This document shows, piece after piece, positions 7,270 through 15,349 of a DNA stretch of 33,838 nucleotides; positions within the stretch are counted from its first letter, which is position 1, and every line of letters starts with the position of its first letter. The DNA is from UBA4207 sp964352405 (lineage in GTDB: Bacteria > Bdellovibrionota > Bacteriovoracia > Bacteriovoracales > Bacteriovoracaceae), in assembly GCA_964352405.1 (NCBI GenBank), contig CAYGRY010000026.1:1-33838 (forward strand). The letters are read 5' to 3'. The notes under the pieces were generated by a model. That model searched no databases. It was not told where the DNA came from and saw only the letters and a list, made by a program, of their open reading frames with translations. The translations under genes were made by a program, and so were the position numbers.

Positions 7270-8733
7270 TTATTCTTTACGTTTTCTTATTGCAGAAGAG
7301 GCAATTCCCATTGCTTCTCGATACTTGGCCACTGTACGGCGGGCAAGATTTACGTCGTCCCGACTAAGAAGGTCTGCAATCTTTTGATCGGATAATGGCT
7401 TTTTAGGGCTTTCATTTTCAATCATTTCTTTAATCTTCATGCGTAGAACTTCACTTGAAACATCAATCCCACCGTCTTTGCCACCGACACCAGTATTGAA
7501 GAAATATTTTAACTCAAAAGTCCCAATTGGCGTATGCATGTATTTATTGGTAGTCACACGAGACACAGTTGATTCGTGCATGCCAATTTCTTCTGCCACG
7601 TCTTTTAGAATCATTGGTTTTAAGAAACGTGGGCCCTTTTTAAAGAACTCTTGTTGTTGGCGAACAATCGCCTTTGCTGTCTTATTAATTGTTTGCTGAC
7701 GGTTTTGAATACTTTTAATTAACCAAAGAGCTGCACGAAGTTTGTCTTGAACGAACTCACGAGTTGGATCATCTTTCGCTGTATTAGCGTTAAGCAGATT
7801 TTGATACATCTGAGAAATTCTTAGACGTGGCACACCTTCATCATTCACTTGAACCACAAACTCTCCTGCCACTTCAACAATGAAGATATCGGGCACGATA
7901 TAGTGAGTCTCTTCTGGACTTACCAAACGACCTGGCTTTGGGTGAAAGTTTTGCAGCAGCATTGCTGTTTCTTTAATTCTTTCTTTATCAACACCAATTG
8001 CTTTTGAGATCTTTTCAAAATCATTATGACGAAGATCTTCAAGGTGATTTCTAATAATCTTTTCTAGTAAAGGTGATCTCTCTTCAGCGATTCGAGCTTG
8101 AGCTAAAAGACATTCAACCAGATCAGCACTACCACAACCAACAGGATCAAGCGCTTGAATGGTTTCTAGCATTTCTTGACACTGATCGCGATCACAACCA
8201 CTGTCTTGTACGATTTCATCAAAGGCTACTTCTAGGTAACCGTCGTCATTAATATTATGAATAATCAAATGGGCGATTTTCTTTTCTGAGTCACTTAACT
8301 CATCCATCATCAGCTGCCACTCAAGGTGTTCAGCCAAAGTCATATTCTTTGACACCATATTTTCATAGTTTGGTGCATCTTCTGGATCACGAGTCGCCAT
8401 ATTCGGCGTACTCGATGTGGAGTTATAAGCCTCTATATAAGATTGAAAATCAAAATCATCTTTTTGCACCATTGGTGCTTCATCGAAGTCGCCTGCTTTA
8501 GCTTCTTGGTTTTGTGTTTCAAGTCGCTCGGCTTGATAGTCTGTTTCATTCGCTGAGGCACCTTCAGAATCACCTGCTGACATTTCTTCAAGCATGGGGT
8601 TTTCTACCATCTCTTGAGCGATGACATTGGTCATTTCTAAATGGGTTAAGGTCAAGAGCTTAATCGCTTGCTGCAACTGGGGAGTCATTGCAAGAGATTG
8701 CGTCTGATGAAGACCTTGAGAAAGTTTGGCCAT
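7270..8733 (-). CDS. rpoN: RNA polymerase sigma-54 factor
   Basis: 487 residues. The Gln-rich region I is at the N-terminus (QTQSLAMTPQLQQAIKLL), where enhancer-binding ATPases act; an acidic region II follows (about 50-130). The core-binding domain comes next, then the helix-turn-helix region (about 370-395, DVAEEIGMHESTVSRVTTN), and the RpoN box ARRTVAKYRE at about 464-473, which reads the -24 promoter element. All parts are present, so it should be functional. ATG 8733 is preceded by AGGTAGG; the frame extends nine codons further without a better start. It is the third gene of the minus-strand lpt operon, 51 bases after lptB and 51 bases before hpf. Sigma-54 directs activator-dependent transcription, but no -24/-12 promoter was seen here. 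Confidence 0.95.
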   Translation of the reverse strand: MAKLSQGLHQTQSLAMTPQLQQAIKLLTLTHLEMTNVIAQEMVENPMLEEMSAGDSEGASANETDYQAERLETQNQEAKAGDFDEAPMVQKDDFDFQSYIEAYNSTSSTPNMATRDPEDAPNYENMVSKNMTLAEHLEWQLMMDELSDSEKKIAHLIIHNINDDGYLEVAFDEIVQDSGCDRDQCQEMLETIQALDPVGCGSADLVECLLAQARIAEERSPLLEKIIRNHLEDLRHNDFEKISKAIGVDKERIKETAMLLQNFHPKPGRLVSPEETHYIVPDIFIVEVAGEFVVQVNDEGVPRLRISQMYQNLLNANTAKDDPTREFVQDKLRAALWLIKSIQNRQQTINKTAKAIVRQQQEFFKKGPRFLKPMILKDVAEEIGMHESTVSRVTTNKYMHTPIGTFELKYFFNTGVGGKDGGIDVSSEVLRMKIKEMIENESPKKPLSDQKIADLLSRDDVNLARRTVAKYREAMGIASSAIRKRKE

Positions 8734-8784
8734 AGCGTACCTACCTAATTCAGTTACCAACTAAAACTTAAAAACGTACTTCAA

Positions 8785-9513
8785 TTACATTTTAAATTCT
8801 TCGCCGAGGTAGAACTTCCTTGCTCTCTCGTCATTAACAATTTCATCTGGTGTTCCACTTACAAGTAGTTCACCAGCACTCATAATATACGCGCGATCTA
8901 CAATCCCTAGAGTCTCGCGAACATTGTGGTCTGTAATAAGAACGCCAATATTACGACGTTTCAAACCAGCTATAATTTCTTGGATATCACCGACTGCAAT
9001 TGGGTCAACCCCAGCAAACGGCTCATCCAGTAAAACAAATTTTGGCTCAAGGGCTAAGCAACGAGCGATTTCAACACGTCGTCTTTCACCACCTGACAAA
9101 GCTCCCCCTTGTGACTTGCGAATATGATCTAAACCAAAATCGCTAATCAAAGCATCGAGCAAACTTTTTTTCTTCTCTACTGGTAATCTTCTATTTTCCA
9201 GTACGGCGAAGATATTTTCTTCCACGCTTAAATCTCTAAACACCGAAGCTTCTTGAGGAAGATATCCCACTCCTCTAATAGCACGCTCATGAATCGGAAG
9301 CTGAGTCAGCACATCCGTATCCATGGTGATTGATCCTTCATCGACCTTCACAAGACCTACGATCATATAAAACGACGTGGTTTTTCCCGCACCGTTAGGA
9401 CCTAACAATCCAACAACTTCACCCTGACTCACATTCAATGAAACATCTTTCACAACGGTTCTTCCGCCATAAGATTTTTTTAAATGTTGAGCTTCAAGCA
9501 CAGTTGGTTGCAT
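8785..9513 (-). CDS. lptB: LPS export ABC transporter ATP-binding protein
   Basis: 242 residues, the usual length. The Walker A motif GPNGAGKT is at 38-45, the signature LSGGE at about 139-143, Walker B with catalytic Glu (FVLLDEPF) at about 159-166 and the H-loop His in ITDHNV near 196. The sequence GLLGPNGAGKTTSFYMIVGL is typical of LptB. It is the cytoplasmic ATPase of the LptB2FGC complex that extracts lipopolysaccharide from the inner membrane and pushes it across the periplasmic bridge. The ribosome site AAGGA precedes ATG 9513. It follows the LptC-LptA gene by 15 bases; lptF and lptG are not in the window. Confidence 0.95.
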   Translation of the reverse strand: MQPTVLEAQHLKKSYGGRTVVKDVSLNVSQGEVVGLLGPNGAGKTTSFYMIVGLVKVDEGSITMDTDVLTQLPIHERAIRGVGYLPQEASVFRDLSVEENIFAVLENRRLPVEKKKSLLDALISDFGLDHIRKSQGGALSGGERRRVEIARCLALEPKFVLLDEPFAGVDPIAVGDIQEIIAGLKRRNIGVLITDHNVRETLGIVDRAYIMSAGELLVSGTPDEIVNDERARKFYLGEEFKM

Positions 9514-9528
9514 TCAATCCTTTTTCTA

Positions 9529-10518
9529 CTAGCGTAGTTTAAAGTTGGTGTTAGCGTCTTCCACTTCCACCACCTCGTTATTCTCTCTAAGCGTAATGCG
9601 GTTTCCTTTAATGATATCTCCACGTTGGAGCACCTTAGGAAAGCCGGTGAGGATAATTCTATCCTCACTCATTATGCCTTCTAATTTTTCAGCGAAGGCC
9701 TTGCGCTCCAAGCGCTCACCTTTTGCTGATACCTTTTCTCTAAGCTTCACATCGTCATAAAGGACGAAATACTTGAGCTTTTTGTTATAATTCTCGAGGA
9801 ATATCTCCCCTCTACGGGCTTGCGCTGTAAGCTGCTGTTTTTTCATAGAGACTTCGCCCAGAAGTTCGACATGTTGTTGATTCAAATCAAGCGCCACGCG
9901 ATCGGAAGCAAACGAGATTCCTTCCTCATAGGCGCGAGATCTCTGAATCCGACCTTGCACATTTCCGCTATAAACCGCCTCACGTCGTTTTGGATTGGCC
10001 ACCAATTGATCGCTATTGATCCAAACCAGATCACCATTTTCTTTATTGAGTGACTTCGCTTTCACATTTCCAGTACTAGTCAGTAAATCCTGTGCAATCA
10101 CATAACTCATTCGCTGAGATGAAATGGTTGAATCTCTTGAGATGACTTGAACATCTTCTTCAAGCGCTAAGCGACCACCGCTTTGATCAAGACTTCCCTT
10201 GAGCGCAGTATAATCAATTGGCGTTCCATCATTGGAGAAAGCTCGCCCACTTGGATCTAAAAAATAAATCCATTTGCTACGCGAATTAAGACTCAGCTGA
10301 CTCGCTTCCATATGAATAGACGGTGCATTTTTAACAATTTTAAAATAAAGCGCTTTTTGAAAGAAGCTGGTGTAGCCACTATCCGGAGCCTGGGCCAGCG
10401 GACTGTCCGTATTAAATTCATCACTATCCCAGTTGCCGGTCCATGAAAAAGTAACCAGCCCCAGACAGGTTGCAACGAATAAGAGTAGAAAGAGATCTGT
10501 GCGCTTAAAACCACCCAT
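9529..10518 (-). CDS. LptC-LptA fusion, membrane-anchored LPS transport protein
   Basis: 329 residues. A single membrane helix near the N-terminus (LFLLLFVATCLGLVTFSW) is followed by an LptC-like beta-jellyroll (about 45-160) and then a second OstA-type domain (about 175-325) with LptA hallmarks: AVYSGNVQGRIQ, ELLGEVSMKKQQLTA and the closing ILTGFPKVLQRGD, KGNRITL. In most Gram-negatives LptC (about 190 aa) and soluble LptA (about 180 aa) are separate proteins that bridge the periplasm for LPS; here the two appear joined. The boundary was judged by eye. ATG 10518 begins MGGFKRTD; the frame extends seven codons upstream across a TATAAT, so the shorter start is preferred. It is first in the lptB-rpoN-hpf operon and divergent from mutS. 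Confidence 0.75.
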   Translation of the reverse strand: MGGFKRTDLFLLLFVATCLGLVTFSWTGNWDSDEFNTDSPLAQAPDSGYTSFFQKALYFKIVKNAPSIHMEASQLSLNSRSKWIYFLDPSGRAFSNDGTPIDYTALKGSLDQSGGRLALEEDVQVISRDSTISSQRMSYVIAQDLLTSTGNVKAKSLNKENGDLVWINSDQLVANPKRREAVYSGNVQGRIQRSRAYEEGISFASDRVALDLNQQHVELLGEVSMKKQQLTAQARRGEIFLENYNKKLKYFVLYDDVKLREKVSAKGERLERKAFAEKLEGIMSEDRIILTGFPKVLQRGDIIKGNRITLRENNEVVEVEDANTNFKLR

Positions 10519-10527
10519 AAGTACCTT

Positions 10528-10533
10528 ATTATA
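10528..10533 (-). promoter_or_regulatory. -10 box of the lpt-rpoN-hpf operon
   Basis: A perfect TATAAT on the minus strand ends nine bases before the ATG at 10518. No good -35 is seen at 17 bases (the sequence there is CCTCAA). If used, transcription would begin almost at the start codon, giving a nearly leaderless message, although AAGG lies between the two. Confidence 0.45.
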
Positions 10534-10643
10534 CAACAAAATTGGGACAATTGAGGCTTGCTGACCCTCTTTGCCTCATGGTATTTTTGAGCATACCGCT
10601 CGGATACACACTTAAGACACACACTTAATCTAGGGAGACGGTT

Positions 10644-13292
10644 TTGAGCTACGCGACAACGACTGACGTCATCAATGCTGACGTTAAGCTGACTCCTATG
10701 ATGGAGCAGTATTTTGAAATCAAATCCCAATATCCAGGCATCATCGTTTTATTTCGCATGGGCGATTTTTACGAAGTCTTTTTTGAAGATGCCGTCGAAG
10801 TTTCTAAACGATTAAATATTACACTTACCCATCGTGGAAAAGTTGGTGACATCGAAATACCAATGGCCGGTATTCCACATCACGCCGCACCTGCTTACGT
10901 TGATCGTCTTACTGGACAAGGGCTGCGAATTGCAATTGCAGAACAAATTCAAGATCCAAAAGATGCTGTTGGTATCGTTAAGCGCGCGGTTACTCAAGTT
11001 GTCTCGCCTAGCCTTCCCTATGATTTAGAGCGTGCCGATAAAGATCAAAAATTTATGGCCTGTGCTGCAAGATCGAAAGATTGTTTATGGCTTGTGCTAC
11101 TCGACTTTACGACTGGTGACTTTGTCGCTGAAGCTTGTAAAGACGATTCAACATTTATTGAAAAACTTCGCCTTCACTCCCCGCGCGAGCTTATTACTTT
11201 TATGGGCCAGTGGGATGATCTGCCTGAGATAAATCGTCTTTGTGAACATGAAGGGATTTTAAAAACTCATTTAAGTAGTGATTATTTTAGCCGTGAAGTG
11301 ACTAAGCCTTGGCTTACTAAAATTGTTCCAACTTATAATCGCGATCAAACTCTTAAGAAACATGTTGATGTTCTAGGACCAGTCGGTGCCCTTGCTTATT
11401 ATGTAGGTACCACTCAACAAATTGAAAATTTCACGCATATTCGCCCCCTTCGTCTAAGTGATGATAGCGGCAGTATGCAAGTTACGCTTCCTACTTTAAC
11501 AGGTCTTGAGATTTTACCTAAGTCTCGTGACTATTATAAAGAATCCTTGCTTGGCTTTATGGATCGCTGTCAAAGCTCGCTTGGAAATCGTATGATTAAG
11601 CGTTTGATGGTTTCTCCACTAACTGATGAAAAACAAATTCTAGCACGCCAAAATTTCATTGAATATTTAATCAGTGATATTACAACTCTTGAAGATACGA
11701 GAGAAGAGCTCGCTAAGGTTCGTGACCTTGAACGTATCATGGCCAAGATTTCGACTGGTAAAGCCACTGGTGGCGATCTTCTCAATATTGCTTCAAGTAT
11801 TGAAGTTTATCAGGCGATTGAATTATTTTTAGTTAAAGCTCCGATCGATTGCTTAAGTCCATTAAGTGAAACTTTATTGAAGAAGCTGGAAGCTTTAAAA
11901 GAAGTTATTAGAAATACCATCAACGATGAAATCGGAGCTGCACTTGATAAGGGTAACCTGATCCGTCCAGGTTCTAATAAAAATAGAGACAAGCTGGCCA
12001 AACTTGCAGGTGGCGCTAAAGAAGAACTTCAAAAACTTGAAGAGCGCTACCAACAAGACACGGGCTTTCAAAAACTTCGAGTTAAAAGCAATAATATCTT
12101 TGGCTACTTTGTAGAAATTCCAAAAAGTCTTTCAGATAAAATGCCTAAGACATTTGAGCGCAGACAAACCTTGGTCAATACCGAGCGCTATATTACTGAT
12201 GAATTAAGTGCGCTTGAAAAAGACATGATGCAAGCGAAGATCCGTCTTGAAAAAGTTGAACGTGAAATCTTTAATGCACTCATCGAAGAGATTAAAAGTC
12301 TTAATGAAGGACTTGGCTCACTTTCAACTGAACTTGGAATGCTTGATGCCTTTACCTCGTTTGCTTTTGTTTCGTGGCAAGAAGACTTTGCCAAGCCAAA
12401 CGTTAAACAAGCCCACCGTGGTGTTGAGCTGCAAGGAGCTTGGCATCCACTGATTAAAGCAACACTCAAAGATGCTTTTGTTTGTCATGATCTTATTCTG
12501 ACAAAAGAGAGAAGTTTTGGTCTGATCACTGGTCCTAACATGGCCGGTAAAACAACTGTCATGCGTGAAGTGGCCATCGTTCAATTGTTAGCTCAGGTAG
12601 GATGTTTTGTTCCGGCCAAAACCGCCAACCTTGGTGTCTGTGACTTCTTATTTTCAAGACTAGGTGCCAGCGACGATATTCTTCGCGGTCACTCGACGTT
12701 TATGGTTGAAATGGCCGAGACTGCTGAGATCCTAAGGCATGCTACTGATCGCTCCCTCATCATACTTGATGAAGTTGGACGAGGCACATCGACTTGGGAT
12801 GGACTATCCATTGCCTGGGCCCTTGTGGAATGGCTTATTGATGAAACAAAAGCGACCACTTTATTTGCGACTCACTATCACGAATTGATTGAGCTTATCG
12901 AAGAGAGAAAATCAGCGGCAAAGAACTTAACAGTAGAAACAAAGTCTTTGGATGGTGACGTTCAATTTCTCTATCGACTAGTTGAAAAAGCCGCTTCTCA
13001 AAGTTTTGGTATATATGTTGCTAAACTAGCAGGTCTTCCAAAACCACTACTAGCGCGTGCCCAAGAAGTTCTGCACGGACTTGAAAACCACGAGCAACAG
13101 CCAACTAAAATTCAAAACACGCAGCTTAGTTTCTTTGAAGACGAAGCCAAGGAATTTGAACTTCCGGTTCATTTCAAGCGACTTGAAAAGCAGTTGTCTA
13201 AGGTCGACGTGATGCAAATGACACCGCTTGAAGCGCTTCAAAAGCTGCATGAGCTTAAAACTACGTGGGATGAAAGCCGAAATCTTAGTTAA
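10644..13292 (+). CDS. mutS: DNA mismatch repair protein MutS
   Basis: 882 residues, close to the family's usual length. The mismatch-reading F-x-E (F42-Y43-E44, in MGDFYEVF) is present. The ATPase has Walker A GPNMAGKTT at about 630-638, Walker B LIILDEVGRGTS near 705 and the TLFATHYHEL motif. MutS dimers bind mismatches and recruit MutL. The start is a TTG: AGGGAG lies six bases before it and the residues after it match the family N-terminus up to TPMMEQYF; the first ATG is at codon 19, which would leave the mismatch domain intact but has no ribosome site. Two copies of ACACACTTAA (10606-10615 and 10619-10628) lie just upstream. It is transcribed away from the lpt operon. Confidence 0.96.
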   Translation: MSYATTTDVINADVKLTPMMEQYFEIKSQYPGIIVLFRMGDFYEVFFEDAVEVSKRLNITLTHRGKVGDIEIPMAGIPHHAAPAYVDRLTGQGLRIAIAEQIQDPKDAVGIVKRAVTQVVSPSLPYDLERADKDQKFMACAARSKDCLWLVLLDFTTGDFVAEACKDDSTFIEKLRLHSPRELITFMGQWDDLPEINRLCEHEGILKTHLSSDYFSREVTKPWLTKIVPTYNRDQTLKKHVDVLGPVGALAYYVGTTQQIENFTHIRPLRLSDDSGSMQVTLPTLTGLEILPKSRDYYKESLLGFMDRCQSSLGNRMIKRLMVSPLTDEKQILARQNFIEYLISDITTLEDTREELAKVRDLERIMAKISTGKATGGDLLNIASSIEVYQAIELFLVKAPIDCLSPLSETLLKKLEALKEVIRNTINDEIGAALDKGNLIRPGSNKNRDKLAKLAGGAKEELQKLEERYQQDTGFQKLRVKSNNIFGYFVEIPKSLSDKMPKTFERRQTLVNTERYITDELSALEKDMMQAKIRLEKVEREIFNALIEEIKSLNEGLGSLSTELGMLDAFTSFAFVSWQEDFAKPNVKQAHRGVELQGAWHPLIKATLKDAFVCHDLILTKERSFGLITGPNMAGKTTVMREVAIVQLLAQVGCFVPAKTANLGVCDFLFSRLGASDDILRGHSTFMVEMAETAEILRHATDRSLIILDEVGRGTSTWDGLSIAWALVEWLIDETKATTLFATHYHELIELIEERKSAAKNLTVETKSLDGDVQFLYRLVEKAASQSFGIYVAKLAGLPKPLLARAQEVLHGLENHEQQPTKIQNTQLSFFEDEAKEFELPVHFKRLEKQLSKVDVMQMTPLEALQKLHELKTTWDESRNLS

Positions 13293-13316
13293 AACCGAGC
13301 AAATCGCTTTTATTTA

Positions 13317-13349
13317 ATATAGATCTCATTTTACCGATGAGATCTATAT
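13317..13349 (+). promoter_or_regulatory. Perfect hairpin covering the RDD gene start codon
   Basis: ATATAGATCTCAT (13317-13329) pairs without mismatch with ATGAGATCTATAT (13337-13349) around a seven-base loop. The right arm contains the only weak ribosome site (GATGAG) and the first two bases of the ATG at 13348. As RNA it would hide the start of the next gene. It has no T-run after it, so it is unlikely to be an intrinsic terminator of mutS. Confidence 0.5.
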
Positions 13350-13896
13350 GGAAATTGCAAAGCCAACCCAAGATCTAAAGCTATTAACAAAACACAGAGT
13401 CTTCGCGTTTACTTTTGATATGTTCATGATTGGCATGACAACAAAGCTAATTATGCTGACTTATAAAAGTTTTTTTACAAGCTTCTTTTACCAGCTTCGT
13501 TATCAGGTTCAAGAGAGTGTAGCGAATGGTCTTCCAGTCGTTCATCTTGGTGTGTTGATGTCTGTATTTTTCACCTACTTCTTTATTAGTTATTACACGT
13601 CTGAAGGTAAGACTTTAGGTAAGATGATTTTTGGTCTTCGCGTTTATTCACCGACCAAGCCCGATCTTCATCTTAGCCTTGGCGAATCGGCCAAAAGATC
13701 ATTGGGATATCTTGTTTGTTACGCAACAGGACTGTTTCTCTTTGCTCTACCGCTTTTAAGAAAAGACCAAAAAGGCTTACCTGATTTCTTTTCTCATACA
13801 GAAGTTGTTTTTGAAGATTTCTTTGAGCAACACCTTCTTGATCAAGCTGTCATCGAGCATAAAGATCAATTTGATCTGTTTGATGAAGCTGCTTAG
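13348..13896 (+). CDS. RDD family membrane protein
   Basis: 182 residues with three likely membrane helices (about 20-45, 65-85, 112-132). RDD hallmarks are visible: RVFAFTFDMFMIG at the N-terminus (Arg and Asp of the name), GKTLGKMIFGLRV in the middle and KDQKGLPDFFSHTEVVFED at the C-terminus. The family is a membrane domain of unsettled, possibly transport or ion-homeostasis, function. It starts 55 bases after mutS on the same strand with no good Shine-Dalgarno; its start codon lies inside a perfect hairpin. The stop overlaps the stop of the convergent response-regulator gene in a shared TTAG. Confidence 0.85.
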   Translation: MEIAKPTQDLKLLTKHRVFAFTFDMFMIGMTTKLIMLTYKSFFTSFFYQLRYQVQESVANGLPVVHLGVLMSVFFTYFFISYYTSEGKTLGKMIFGLRVYSPTKPDLHLSLGESAKRSLGYLVCYATGLFLFALPLLRKDQKGLPDFFSHTEVVFEDFFEQHLLDQAVIEHKDQFDLFDEAA

Positions 13897-14588
13897 GTTT
13901 GTTCTAAAAGATAACGATGAATTTTATCGAAGTAATCATCTTTTGGGTTCTTAGGAATCAATTTTAAAATGTATTGGCCTTCATGACTTTCAAGCTGACA
14001 GTCATGCACTAAAAAGTCTTTTTTCGACTCTCCAAAAATTTTTGATAAAAGAGTATGCTGCATATTGATCGTAGTATTTTTTAATATGAAGAATTTTGAC
14101 TTAACATACAAATAGGCTTCATCAAGCATGACGGGTTTTAGATGAACTTCTAGAGTTCCAGTCACAGGCTTTTTGATTCTATGAACGGGAAACATATTAC
14201 TTTCAGCCCCACGAAGCAGATACATCACCTTTTCAATCAAAAGATCAAAATCTACCGGCTTGGCTAAAAAGTCACTGGCTCCAAACTCAAGAGCTAAGGA
14301 AATGTCTTTGGCATGGCTTCTTTTCGACATTACAATAATAGGCATCTTCCCTTCGGCCTTATTACGAATAGCCTTCGTTACTGCAAATCCTGCTCCTAAA
14401 CTCTCAGTCAGATTAAGATCAATTATGCAAAGATCAGGTTGTTTATTTTTAATAGCGTGAAGAAAGTCTTCGACCGTTTCAAAGCCTTGATAGTTCACAC
14501 TAAGTCTTTTTTCAAAAACGGATTTTACTAAGTTTAGAATTTCCACATCATCGTCTATATGAAAGATAGTTTTTCTCACAGGTGACAT
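13893..14588 (-). CDS. Response regulator: receiver domain plus unrecognised C-terminal domain
   Basis: 231 residues. Residues 1-125 form a complete receiver: acidic pocket IDDD at 11-14, phospho-acceptor D57 (CIIDLNL), switch Ser88 (VMSKRS) and K110 (AKPVD). The remaining 100 residues are beta-rich (GTLEVHLKPV..., ending LESHEGQYILKLIPKN) and end in a helix. They align by eye with the C-terminus of the next protein upstream (shared G-[ST]-[LV]-[ED] opening and EG-[QL]-[YF] near the end), and faintly recall PilZ-like barrels without the RxxxR and DxSxxG c-di-GMP motifs. No DNA-binding helix-turn-helix is seen. Its ATG overlaps the upstream stop by one base (TAATG), so translation is coupled. 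No histidine kinase is adjacent. Confidence 0.8.
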   Translation of the reverse strand: MSPVRKTIFHIDDDVEILNLVKSVFEKRLSVNYQGFETVEDFLHAIKNKQPDLCIIDLNLTESLGAGFAVTKAIRNKAEGKMPIIVMSKRSHAKDISLALEFGASDFLAKPVDFDLLIEKVMYLLRGAESNMFPVHRIKKPVTGTLEVHLKPVMLDEAYLYVKSKFFILKNTTINMQHTLLSKIFGESKKDFLVHDCQLESHEGQYILKLIPKNPKDDYFDKIHRYLLEQT

Positions 14589-15265
14589 TAAAATCTCCCT
14601 GAGCGAATAAGCTGTAGAATGGATTCACTTAAACCACGCCAGCGAAAGTAAGCTCTAAAAAGACCTTCTTGAGAAACGAAGGTCGTATTTTTTGTGAGTG
14701 ATAAAGCAGCATTAGTGACACCGCGATCTTCAAGATCGCGAGATACGATTCGATACAATCCATCTTCATCATCAGTTAACTTAACAGGAGATTCTGCCAC
14801 AATATTTGTCTCTGAAACTCTTGTGAATTGAAGGTCTACTGAACCAATGGCATCTTCTTCATCTTTAAAAAGATATTGCTTATGTTCATCACTTGCTAGG
14901 TACTTCTTTAAAATAGAAAGAATCAACTTAGCATTGAGGGGCTTAATAAGATAATCATGAACACCAAGAGATAGCATTTTGACAATTTCTTCACGACTAA
15001 TTTTTTCAGTAAAACCAATTAAGGGAATTTTTTTAAAGATTGGATCATTTTGTCTAAAAAGTAAAAACTCTGAACTGCCTGCGTCTTGTGAATGAGGATC
15101 AACAATAAAAGCATCTGGAACTTCAGTTTTTAATGCAGCATGAATTTGACTCATTTGATTGAAAATTTTGACGATATAGCCAGCACCTTGCAAGATCTTG
15201 GCTAAGGCTACGTTCGTTTTGTCATCGTCATCTAATACAAATATTTTTTTTATTTTTTGATTCAT
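14588..15265 (-). CDS. Response regulator: receiver domain plus the same C-terminal domain
   Basis: 225 residues, first gene of a two-gene unit. The receiver is complete: LDDDD at 11-15, D56 (FIVDPHS), T86 (GFTEK) and K108 (IKPLN). The C-terminal domain (about 138-225) begins GSVDLQFTRVSETNIVAESP and ends EGLFRAYFRWRGLSESI; it resembles the partner's C-terminus and, in the ESPVKL strand, PilZ-like barrels (tentative). It probably arose by duplication with the downstream gene. There is no spaced Shine-Dalgarno, and a TATAAT lies seven bases before the ATG, suggesting a leaderless message. It may form heterodimers with its partner (inference). Confidence 0.8.
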   Translation of the reverse strand: MNQKIKKIFVLDDDDKTNVALAKILQGAGYIVKIFNQMSQIHAALKTEVPDAFIVDPHSQDAGSSEFLLFRQNDPIFKKIPLIGFTEKISREEIVKMLSLGVHDYLIKPLNAKLILSILKKYLASDEHKQYLFKDEEDAIGSVDLQFTRVSETNIVAESPVKLTDDEDGLYRIVSRDLEDRGVTNAALSLTKNTTFVSQEGLFRAYFRWRGLSESILQLIRSGRF

Positions 15266-15272
15266 CTCAATG

Positions 15273-15293
15273 ATTATAATAGACGTTTGTCTA
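15273..15293. promoter_or_regulatory. Overlapping divergent -10 boxes beside a small dyad
   Basis: ATTATAAT (15273-15280) gives TATAAT on the minus strand (15278-15273, toward the response regulators) and on the plus strand (15275-15280, toward the lipoprotein esterase). The dyad TAGAC-GTTT-GTCTA (15280-15293) abuts it and could be an operator. The -35 regions are poor on both strands. Two transcription starts this close would compete. Confidence 0.35.
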
Positions 15294-15349
15294 ATTTTCC
15301 TAAAAACTTCCTAGCTAGAATTTGCCCTTGCTTGTGATACCCTTTTAAG

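Noticed and set aside
10293..10730. A 145-codon minus-strand frame across the lpt/mutS divergent region
   Set aside because: It overlaps both the LptC N-terminus and the MutS N-terminus in other frames, and the sequence is Cys/Trp/Arg-rich noise.
13317..13349. Intrinsic terminator of mutS
   Set aside because: The hairpin is followed by GGAAATTGC with no T-run and includes the next gene's start codon.
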